Source: Cecembia lonarensis LW9
GTDB lineage: Bacteria; Bacteroidota; Bacteroidia; Cytophagales; Cyclobacteriaceae
Direction: 5' to 3'
Length of the DNA stretch: 57,783 nt
Assembly: GCF_000298295.1 (NCBI RefSeq)
Contig: NZ_AMGM01000022.1
Coordinates: 1-57,783, forward strand
The translations under genes were made by a program, and so were the position numbers. Below the pieces are notes generated by a model that was not told where the DNA came from, searched no databases, and saw only the letters and a list, made by a program, of their open reading frames with translations. This document shows, in pieces, positions 50,379 to 57,783 of the stretch (within the stretch, counting starts at the first letter, position 1; every line of letters starts with the position of its first letter).

Positions 50379-52802
50379 TCACTGTCTATTCTTCACATAC
50401 CTCTCCAACCACTCATGTTGCTCCCACAAAGTATGCAGGATGGATTCTTTGGCGGCATAGCCATGGCTTTCATGAGGAAGGAATACCAGTCGGGTAGTAG
50501 CGCCATGACCTTTCAAAGCATTGTAATAACGCTCGGACTGAATAGGGAAAGTACCGGAATTGTTATCCGCTTCTCCATGGATCAAAAGAATCGGTGTTTT
50601 TACCTTGTGGGCATTCATAAAGGGCGACATGGTGTTATACACATCAGGGGCTTCCCAATAGGTACGCTGCTCATATTGAAAGCCAAAAGGGGTCAATGTT
50701 CTGTTATACGCCCCGCTTCTCGCAAGCCCTGCTGCAAACAGATTCGAATGGGAAAGTAAGTTGGCGGTCATAAAGGCGCCATAAGAATGACCTCCCACCG
50801 CAATACGGTTTCTGTCACCTATACCCTGTTCCACAATAAAATCAATGGCTGCTTCTGCATTGGCCACCAACTGTTCCACAAAGAAATCATTTGGTTCTTC
50901 ATCACCTTCTCCCACGATAGGCATTTCTGTCTGATCCATGATGGCATATCCTTGGGTTACCCAATAGATCGGAGAACCCCAGTTCAAGCGGGTAAAAGTA
51001 TATTTGGAGCCTCTTACCTGTGCGGCTACCGCAGCAGATTTGTACTCCCTTGGATAAGCCCACATCAATACCGGTAACCTGCCGTCCTTTTCTGGATTAT
51101 ATCCTTCCGGGGTATATACTACAGCTGATAGGTCCAGGCCATCGTTCCTCTTGTATTTAACCAATTCCTTGTTGATGCCTTTGATGGATTCATAAGGATG
51201 GGCAAATTGTGTAATCTGAACAGGAGCGATACGTCTTCTGGTATTGACCAACCAATAGTTGGGCTGTATGTCTGTGCTTTCCTTTAAGGTCACAAATTCA
51301 GTGGCATTGGCATCCAAAACTTTGGCTACCCGCTCGTAATAAGGAGCCTGAGAGCGCCAAAGGATATTTTCGGTCTTGGTTTTGGTGTTGAATGCTGACA
51401 GATAGGGCATGCTTCCTTCTGGGCTACCACCTTCTGAGGTCATGAAGACATCATCTCCTTTTCTCAAAAGTACAGACCTGCCATAGGCATTGGTGGTGAA
51501 AACCGGTGTGCCAGGGTCATTGTAAATGTCATCCGAAGAACGCTCGATGATTACAGTGCCTTTTTCCTGAGGTTTGGAAGGATTGATGCGGGTTACCTTT
51601 TGCTGTCTGCTCGAAAACCAACCCTCATTCAACAAAGCAAAATTGTCATCAGACCAGAAGATGCCACGATAGCGGTATCCAATGCCCGCCAATTTGGAAG
51701 GTTCTGCATTGAAAGGAGGATCCAGGGTGTAAATGATTTCCCTTTCCTCCATTTGTACCCTCGGGTCACCACCATCCTGCGCTTCAACCCAGTACAAGGT
51801 GGCCGGTTTGTCTGCTCTCCAAGAAATAGACCTTGGACCAGTGACCGTTGCATCAAATCCTGTGGGCCTCACTTCATCCAAAGGAATTTCTGCCAGAGTT
51901 TTGATAACCTTACCTTCCATATCCCAAACTTCCACGGTGTAAGGGAAACGGGATGCGGGCACAAGGTAGGAGAATGGTTTTTGGATCATTTCTACGGTTA
52001 GGAATTGCCCATTAGGAGATAAATCCATGGACTTGATCATCCCTGATTTACCTATCCCGGTCAGATTGCCATTTAAATCCACCATCATGACCTGGGAATC
52101 CATAAAGTATTCCAACAATGCCTCATCATAAGGGTTGGTCAGGAGATCCTGATAAGTTCTGGATGGGGCTGCATTTCCGGATGTTTCCTGCGCATTGGGA
52201 CCTGATGGGGCCAAAGGTGCTTTTGGCATCGCTCCTCTATCAGGGTTGATGCCGGTAAACAATACTTTATTGTCTGAAGTCCAGGTAATGCCTGTTCCAT
52301 AAACCGAATTGACAATTTCATCGGTCAACTGCTTGGCTTCCATCGAAGTTAAGTCTACTACCCAAAGGCTGATACCTGTATTGGTGGTATTGGTCAAGAC
52401 CACAAATTTTTCATCCTTGGAAAGAGAAAAAGCTCCTAACCTTGGGTTTTCAGGTAATCCCTTTACCTGTCTCTCCTCACCACCACGGGTATTTTTGAGG
52501 ATGACATTTTTAAAAGAACCGGTACGGCTGGGACCGTTGGTGGCAGGGTTGATCCGAATACCTCCAATCCGAAGTTCTGCTTGGGCCAATTCCTCAATAG
52601 AAGGATTGCCTGTGCGCTCCAGAACCAACATAAAATCACCTGAACGGCTGAAACTAACCAAAGGCGTAGGGTCGGCATTTACCAAGTCCGCAATGGCCTG
52701 TGGAGGAGTTTGGTAGGTCAAAGCTTCCTGTGCCTGCGTGTGAAATGCAGTGAAAAAAGCAAAGACCAACACAAATGGTATTTGATAGGACTTTTTAAAC
52801 AT
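50379..52802 (-). CDS. S9 family peptidase (acyl-peptide/glutamyl endopeptidase-like)
   Basis: An 807-aa exported serine peptidase with a signal peptide ending AFHTQA. An N-terminal propeller carries LSPNGQFLTVEM-type repeats and the alpha/beta hydrolase domain has Ser in GGHSYGAFMTA, Asp in HGEADNNSG and His in PHESHGY. The GHSYGAFMTANLLSHS form is like the glutamyl-endopeptidase branch rather than DPP4. It probably digests peptides in the periplasm. Confidence 0.88.
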   Translation of the reverse strand: MFKKSYQIPFVLVFAFFTAFHTQAQEALTYQTPPQAIADLVNADPTPLVSFSRSGDFMLVLERTGNPSIEELAQAELRIGGIRINPATNGPSRTGSFKNVILKNTRGGEERQVKGLPENPRLGAFSLSKDEKFVVLTNTTNTGISLWVVDLTSMEAKQLTDEIVNSVYGTGITWTSDNKVLFTGINPDRGAMPKAPLAPSGPNAQETSGNAAPSRTYQDLLTNPYDEALLEYFMDSQVMMVDLNGNLTGIGKSGMIKSMDLSPNGQFLTVEMIQKPFSYLVPASRFPYTVEVWDMEGKVIKTLAEIPLDEVRPTGFDATVTGPRSISWRADKPATLYWVEAQDGGDPRVQMEEREIIYTLDPPFNAEPSKLAGIGYRYRGIFWSDDNFALLNEGWFSSRQQKVTRINPSKPQEKGTVIIERSSDDIYNDPGTPVFTTNAYGRSVLLRKGDDVFMTSEGGSPEGSMPYLSAFNTKTKTENILWRSQAPYYERVAKVLDANATEFVTLKESTDIQPNYWLVNTRRRIAPVQITQFAHPYESIKGINKELVKYKRNDGLDLSAVVYTPEGYNPEKDGRLPVLMWAYPREYKSAAVAAQVRGSKYTFTRLNWGSPIYWVTQGYAIMDQTEMPIVGEGDEEPNDFFVEQLVANAEAAIDFIVEQGIGDRNRIAVGGHSYGAFMTANLLSHSNLFAAGLARSGAYNRTLTPFGFQYEQRTYWEAPDVYNTMSPFMNAHKVKTPILLIHGEADNNSGTFPIQSERYYNALKGHGATTRLVFLPHESHGYAAKESILHTLWEQHEWLERYVKNRQ

Positions 52803-52910
52803 GAGCGTAATAGAAGTTTAGTTTTGGGGAAAATTAATGGATAATCTTTAAAGAAGACTCCATTTTTGGGTGTTTGGTTTGAAAATCTGCTTAGTGGTCA
52901 ATTCCATTCA

Positions 52911-54065
52911 TCATTCGACCACCCTCCTTGGTATATCCTGAGGTAAGCGGGTAAGCAATTCATAATTGACCTGTTGGGAAGATTCTCCAAATGAGGCTAC
53001 AGAAATTTCCTTGTCGCCTTGGCTACCGATAATGATTACTTCATCCCCTTTTTGAACTTTTTCCAAGTCAGTGACATCCACAGCAATGCTATTCATGGTG
53101 ACCGTTCCCACTACTGGAACAATTATACCTGAAATGAGGACTTTACCTTGATTGCTCAGCATCCTGCTGTAGCCATGACCATAGCCTATGGGGACCAAAG
53201 CAATGGTCATATCCCTCGGTGCCATATAACTGGATCCGTAGCCTATAAACTCACCCATTTTGACTGCCTTGGTGTTCATGATACTGCTTTTCCAGGATAT
53301 CAGTCTTTTGAGGGGATTTTTGTTGTTCTCAGGCAGTGATTGAAACCGGTACATGTAGGTTTCTTGGGTTGGCCAAAAGCCATAGGAAGCAATGCCCACC
53401 CTGACCAGGTCCATTTTTGTTTCTGGGTAGAGGAGTGTGGCTGCAGAACAAGCGGTATGGTATTTTTCAAATTTGATTTTCTGGGCATCAAACCATTTTT
53501 TGAATTTTTTGTAGTTTTTGATCTGATTCCTTACGCGCACATAATTGGAGATACTTTCAGCACCAGCATAATGGGTACAAAGCCCTTTCAGTTCCAGGTG
53601 AGCAAGGTTTTCTGTAAGGATTTGACCCAACCATTCCCGATCTTCCCATTCAAAGCCTGTGCGATGAAAGCCTGTTTCCAACTCTATGTGGACTTTGGCT
53701 TTGGTGTTTAATTTCTTGGCCACAGCAATGGCAGCTTCCAACCGGTCAAATTCAAAAACATAGAAACTGATCCCTTTTTCAACCAATTGATCCAGGTCTT
53801 CATTAGCTAGCATACCCATAATCATGACCTGACTTTGGTGTTGGCTTGCCTGGTAAACACGCAATGCCTCATCTGCCGAGAAGGTGGAAAAGTGTCTAAT
53901 CCCATTTTCCTCAGCCATAGGGACGATATTTTCTATGCCATGCCCGTAGGCATTGCCCTTGACTACAATCGAAATCTGGGTTTTGGGCCCGATTTCTTCT
54001 TTAATAAATTCAATGTTTTTTTGGTAAGCGGATTTACTGATTTCTATATAAGAGGTATGCTGCAT
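52911..54065 (-). CDS. alr: Alanine racemase
   Basis: A 384-aa fold-type III PLP enzyme. PLP lysine K36 in VVKGNAYGHG, catalytic Tyr in GEFIGYGSSY (about 272), and the C-terminal domain with GTVTMNSIAVDVTDLEKVQK. It makes D-alanine for peptidoglycan. Length and start are normal. It stands alone; neighbours are not cell-wall genes. A second alr or murF-alr fusion elsewhere is possible in Bacteroidota. Confidence 0.93.
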   Translation of the reverse strand: MQHTSYIEISKSAYQKNIEFIKEEIGPKTQISIVVKGNAYGHGIENIVPMAEENGIRHFSTFSADEALRVYQASQHQSQVMIMGMLANEDLDQLVEKGISFYVFEFDRLEAAIAVAKKLNTKAKVHIELETGFHRTGFEWEDREWLGQILTENLAHLELKGLCTHYAGAESISNYVRVRNQIKNYKKFKKWFDAQKIKFEKYHTACSAATLLYPETKMDLVRVGIASYGFWPTQETYMYRFQSLPENNKNPLKRLISWKSSIMNTKAVKMGEFIGYGSSYMAPRDMTIALVPIGYGHGYSRMLSNQGKVLISGIIVPVVGTVTMNSIAVDVTDLEKVQKGDEVIIIGSQGDKEISVASFGESSQQVNYELLTRLPQDIPRRVVE

Positions 54066-54242
54066 GTGGGCAAATTACGTTTTCTATTTTTTTAACCTAA
54101 TTTTTTATGAAAGAGTTGGATAAAGATTGCATTTTACGAATGACCCAAAAGCTTAATCCAATCTAACTTAAACCTAATGTTATTACACAAAAGTTCTGAA
54201 TCAACCTAAATTAGAAGTTGATTAGGGTTATAAACATGGTTG

Positions 54243-55205
54243 TTATACCTGTTTGAGTGTGTTGATGAGTGGTTTTCCGAGTTCAGGGATCGAAATTTCA
54301 AATCTGTCCCCATGTTGAACCTCAATGCCATCGGCAAAACTGGCTACTGAGGTGCCAAAGTAATGCACATGCACATCTCCTGGCTGTCGGAACATGTCAT
54401 ATTTAAAGTGGTGGTGCTCCAAGTTTTCTATATTATGACTCATATTGGCATTTCCTGTGAGGAATTCCTTTTGCCATAGCAGATGATCTCCCCTTTTGAT
54501 ACTGCTTAGGCCAACAAGATGATCAGGAAGTTCGCTGATCAGGAGCTCTGGGCCATAGGCACTTGCCCTAAGTTTGGAATGTGCGAGATAGAGGTAATTG
54601 ATCTTCTCCATTTTATGGTCAGAAAATTCATTGCCAATAGCAAAACCCACTCTAAATGGATTGCCATCCGGATCGATGACATACAAGCCGGCCAATTCAG
54701 GTTCCTCGCCCGCATCCAAGGCAAAAGGGGGAGAAACCAATTCATGACCTGTGGGTACTACAGAGAGTCCGTTTCCTTTGTAAAACCATTCAGGCTGTAC
54801 GCCAGGTTCTCCATTCAGCATCTTCCCATTTTCTAATCCCATTTGGAACATCTTCATAGAGTCCGTGAGCGCATCAGGGTTGCTACTTTTCAGTTTTTGG
54901 TGCATTTTATCCCGGGAAGCCGCAGATCCCAAATGGGTAAGTCCAGTGCCCGTAACCCAGCAGCGATAAAGGTCAGGATGGGTAAGCGGGAGTAAAACCT
55001 GTTTGTTATCTAATAAAGGTTGATAACTTACTGTTTGATCTCCTGCCAGATAGTTGACAAGGTTTTCCAGACTTTTTCCAGATGTAAAGGATTTTTGCAC
55101 CAATTCATAGGTATTTTTTACTTCAAGCAACAGGCGCAGATTTTCATCCTCTACCAAAGCCACATTGGTGGTGTTCTCTTTATTTTTAAACTGTACGATT
55201 CTCAT
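54243..55205 (-). CDS. AraD1/FAH-family enzyme
   Basis: A 320-aa protein of the fumarylacetoacetate hydrolase superfamily, AraD1 branch: RCWVTGTGLTHLGSAASRDK, the metal-site acidic stretch DAGEEPELAGLYVIDPDG and RVGFAIGNEFSDHKMEKINY. AraD1-type enzymes dehydrate or cleave 2-keto-3-deoxy sugar acids. It is divergent from the alpha-L-fucosidase, which suggests a role in breakdown of L-fucose by the oxidative route, but that is only context. Confidence 0.8.
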   Translation of the reverse strand: MRIVQFKNKENTTNVALVEDENLRLLLEVKNTYELVQKSFTSGKSLENLVNYLAGDQTVSYQPLLDNKQVLLPLTHPDLYRCWVTGTGLTHLGSAASRDKMHQKLKSSNPDALTDSMKMFQMGLENGKMLNGEPGVQPEWFYKGNGLSVVPTGHELVSPPFALDAGEEPELAGLYVIDPDGNPFRVGFAIGNEFSDHKMEKINYLYLAHSKLRASAYGPELLISELPDHLVGLSSIKRGDHLLWQKEFLTGNANMSHNIENLEHHHFKYDMFRQPGDVHVHYFGTSVASFADGIEVQHGDRFEISIPELGKPLINTLKQV

Positions 55206-55374
55206 TGGGGATAAGGGCTTACTGGAAAAGAAACATAAATTTCAGTGAAATTTAGTCAATTAGTACTGTTTTATCCTTTTAATCCTAAATTTTCTCAAGG
55301 TAGATAGGGATTTGGGCTGTTGTATGTATGTTTTCTGGAAAAATGATTAATATTTCAGAACAATTGGTTTTCAA

Positions 55375-57432
55375 ATGAAAAAGCTCCTGTTTCTTGCATT
55401 GATTATTTGTGCCTGCCAAGGCCCTGAAGTAGCGCCTCCAGCGCCTGTTTATCCCATTCCTTCGGAGCGGCAATTGGCCTGGCATGACCTGGAATACTAT
55501 GGCTTTGTGCATTTCAATATGAATACTTTTTCGGATATGGAATGGGGGATGGGGGATGAGGATCCAGCTGATTTTAACCCCACGGCTTTGGATACCCGGC
55601 AATGGGCCAAAGTAGCCAAGGAGGCGGGCATGAAGGGCATTATCATTACGGCCAAACACCACGATGGCTTTTGTCTTTGGCCTTCAGCATATACCGAACA
55701 TTCCGTAAAGAACTCCCCCTGGAAAGGTGGGAAAGGGGATTTGATCCAAGAGTTGAGGGAGGCATGTGACGAGTTTGGGCTGGAAATGGGGATATACTAT
55801 TCTCCATGGGACAGAAACCATGCAGATTATGGTACACCGGCCTATATCACGTATATGCGGAATCAGTTGACGGAATTACTCACCAATTATGGGGAAATCT
55901 TTGAGGTATGGTTTGACGGAGCCAATGGGGGAACCGGCTACTATGGTGGTGCCAATGAAAACCGCTATGTGGATAAGTTGACTTATTATGATTGGCCGAA
56001 TATCTATGCCTTGGTAAGAGAATTGCAGCCCGGGGCGGTGTTGTTCAGCGATGGTGGTCCTGACGTGCGCTGGGTAGGCAATGAAGATGGTTATGCTTAT
56101 GAGACCACTTGGTCCAATCTGATGCGGGACTCTGTCTATGCCGGTATGCCGGAATATCCGGAAAAATATGCTTCGGGACAGGAAGATGGAACCCATTGGG
56201 TGCCGGCGGAAGCGGATGTATCCATTAGACCGGGATGGTACTACCACGAATACGAGGACCACAAAGTGAAAACCCTTCCACAATTGCTGGATATCTATTA
56301 CAATAGCATTGGCAGAAATGCCGCCCTCTTGATCAACTTTCCTGTGGATAGAAGAGGCTTGATCCATGAGAAAGACGTGGAACAGATCATGAAGTTATCC
56401 ACAAAAATAAAGGAAGATTTCGCTGTAGACCTGGCACAAAAAGCCAAACTTAGCGCCTCTAATGAAAGAGGAAGAGGCTTTGAGATCAAACAGGTACTCA
56501 ATGAGGATAAAAATAAGTATTGGGCAGCAGAAGATGGAGTTATCCACAATGAAATTATCATTCAATTTCCTCAAATACAGAGTATTAACAGGTTTATGGC
56601 CCAAGAGCATATTGCCTTAGGCCAAAGGGTGAAAGCTTTTACATTGGAAGCCAAAACAGAAAAGGGCTGGGAACTTATCCACAATGGAACCACCATTGGG
56701 GCAAAGCGAATTCTGAGATTTGAGGATGTGGATACGGATGCTTTGAGGTTTACCATAACCGATGCGAAAGCCAGCCCCACCATTTCCAGGATAGGTGTTT
56801 TCCATGCGCCGGCATTGCTGATCGAGCCGCTGTTGAAAAGGGATAAATCGGGAGCCTTGACTTTGAATGTTCCCGGAAGCAATGTGGATATTTATTATAC
56901 CTTGGATGGCAGTAATCCAAGCATCAGCAGTCTAAAATATGAAAGGCCTGTGATGGTGGATCAAGCGGTCCAATTGAAGGCCATTAGTCATGATCCTGTT
57001 ACTGGTCAACTTAGTGAGATTTTAGTGCAAGATTTGGATATGCCCAAAGCCAAATGGAAAGTTATCCACAATGACCCCAATGCGGAAAAAGCCATTGATG
57101 AGGATCCCAACACCTTTTGGCAAAGCACCGGGGATGAATTGATTGTAGACTTGGGTGAGGTCACTACCATCCATGGATTTACCTACCTTCCTCCCCAAAA
57201 TAGGTACATGAGTGGTGTGATTGAAAGGTTTGTTTTCCAAAGTAGCTTAGATGGAAGAACTTGGACAGATAGGGCCTTAGGCGAATTCTCAAATATTTAC
57301 AACAATCCTATTGAGCAGACTATAAGATTTGATGGGGTGGATGCCAGGTATATCCGGCTGAGGGCATTGGGAACAACGGATGGATTGAAGGGCTCCTTTG
57401 CAGAACTTGGTGTAATTACCAGGGATAATTAA
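55375..57432 (+). CDS. GH29 alpha-L-fucosidase lipoprotein with C-terminal F5/8 domain
   Basis: A 685-aa lipoprotein (signal ends IICAC). The GH29 catalytic TIM barrel spans about 30-340: YGFVHFNMNTFSDMEWGMG, the AKHHDGFCLWPS motif, and the nucleophile Asp in EVWFDGANGG. It is followed by a chitobiase-like C-terminal segment (NVDIYYTLDGSNPSISSLKY, about 503-550) and an F5/8 type C sugar-binding domain (about 570-685, ending FAELGVITRDN). It removes L-fucose from glycans at the cell surface. Confidence 0.92.
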   Translation: MKKLLFLALIICACQGPEVAPPAPVYPIPSERQLAWHDLEYYGFVHFNMNTFSDMEWGMGDEDPADFNPTALDTRQWAKVAKEAGMKGIIITAKHHDGFCLWPSAYTEHSVKNSPWKGGKGDLIQELREACDEFGLEMGIYYSPWDRNHADYGTPAYITYMRNQLTELLTNYGEIFEVWFDGANGGTGYYGGANENRYVDKLTYYDWPNIYALVRELQPGAVLFSDGGPDVRWVGNEDGYAYETTWSNLMRDSVYAGMPEYPEKYASGQEDGTHWVPAEADVSIRPGWYYHEYEDHKVKTLPQLLDIYYNSIGRNAALLINFPVDRRGLIHEKDVEQIMKLSTKIKEDFAVDLAQKAKLSASNERGRGFEIKQVLNEDKNKYWAAEDGVIHNEIIIQFPQIQSINRFMAQEHIALGQRVKAFTLEAKTEKGWELIHNGTTIGAKRILRFEDVDTDALRFTITDAKASPTISRIGVFHAPALLIEPLLKRDKSGALTLNVPGSNVDIYYTLDGSNPSISSLKYERPVMVDQAVQLKAISHDPVTGQLSEILVQDLDMPKAKWKVIHNDPNAEKAIDEDPNTFWQSTGDELIVDLGEVTTIHGFTYLPPQNRYMSGVIERFVFQSSLDGRTWTDRALGEFSNIYNNPIEQTIRFDGVDARYIRLRALGTTDGLKGSFAELGVITRDN

Positions 57433-57783
57433 TTTCCATCTAAATTAACCTTAATTAGAACCCAAATTATAAATTAGAACTCAAACTAACCCAAAAAATT
57501 TTAGTGTTTCTTTTGTCCACCATTTGAATATTGATGCTTAATGATAATTTTAGAAATGTCCCAACCAAATGAAATAGACTAGACCCCGAATGGGGTCAAA
57601 CATTTAAATAGCCATGGGTGAAACCCATGGTTTGGGAATGGTTTTTTGTAGTTATCGCCTGACCCTAAAGGGGTCAAACTAATATTGATTGAATTTATTC
57701 ATAATAAGGCTTTTATGTTCGACCCTTTTAGGGTCGGGAAAGCTAAATACCTGAATTTTTGAATCCCCTGGTTTCACCAGGGG
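57433..57783. repeat. Cluster of REP-like hairpins
   Basis: No gene in the last 351 bp. Five hairpins: GACCCC-GAAT-GGGGTC (57582-57597), CCATGGGT-GAA-ACCCATGG (57612-57630), GACCC-TAAAG-GGGTC (57661-57675), GACCCT-TTT-AGGGTC (57721-57735) and CCCCTGGT-TTC-ACCAGGGG (57765-57783). The GACCC type and the CCATGGGT/CCCCTGGT type alternate, as in a repeat array; it continues beyond the edge. Resembles REP/BIME arrays, possibly RAYT-mobilised. Confidence 0.75.

Overview
The window reads as chromosome of a Bacteroidota bacterium, most likely order Cytophagales and close to Cyclobacteriaceae. This rests on the mix of families: two tandem DUF4221 lipoproteins, many short-signal lipoproteins, S9 peptidases, LemA-DUF2207, a TPR/LuxR-type membrane regulator, secreted Tat-dependent sugar oxidoreductase/isomerase pairs and a GH29 fucosidase lipoprotein. 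Genus is not determined. About 45 protein genes are supported. I saw no rRNA, tRNA, CRISPR array or complete insertion sequence.

Layout. 1-2643: DUF2207 (partial, apparent frameshift), lemA and an M14 carboxypeptidase lipoprotein. 2735-7637: dipeptide epimerase, two DUF4221 paralogues, a BamA/TamA-type outer membrane barrel. 7708-12511: oxyR divergent from a three-gene Fe(III) ABC importer. 12863-18989: a five-gene operon on the minus strand for nucleoside/ribose salvage (ribokinase, ADP-ribosylglycohydrolase-family lipoprotein, DUF1593 lipoprotein, nucleoside hydrolase, sugar permease). 19179-22670: secreted Gfo/Idh/MocA oxidoreductase and sugar isomerase, then a two-domain thioredoxin lipoprotein. 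22934-27506: metallophosphoesterase, MarR regulator, and agmatine-to-putrescine enzymes aguB-aguA. 27920-33222: a large BNR/VPS10-like propeller protein, an AAA ATPase preceded by a 51-bp perfect palindrome, and an orphan lipoprotein.

33388-41931 is the most unusual region, apparently a defence island. An XRE regulator with two matching operators lies divergent from an unknown 173-aa gene overlapping a DndA-like cysteine desulfurase. Converging on these is a four-gene, translationally coupled operon: dndC (DNA phosphorothioation sulfurtransferase), an HNH endonuclease, a small PD-(D/E)xK protein resembling Hachiman HamA (DUF1837), and a 1061-aa DEAH helicase resembling HamB. No DndB, DndD, DndE, SspB or SspC homologue is present. 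A phosphorothioation sulfur-donor module joined to a Hachiman-like helicase-nuclease module is a composition I do not know as a described system.

42132-57432 returns to ordinary genes: a Kazal-domain protein, S9 peptidases, an SMP-30 lipoprotein, GNAT acetyltransferase, TonB-domain protein, TPR-LuxR regulator, alanine racemase, an AraD1/FAH-family enzyme and a GH29 fucosidase.

The spacers are rich in repeats. Purine-rich microrepeats (AAGACAAGAATCAAGA-like) follow several stop codons, always with the purine-rich strand equal to the coding strand. A 234-385 nt intergenic element occurs three times. REP-like hairpins cluster at 57582-57783. Two genes (DUF2207 and the nucleoside hydrolase) have their signal peptide put out of frame at a six-A tract. 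All assignments were made by reading motifs; no database search was run.
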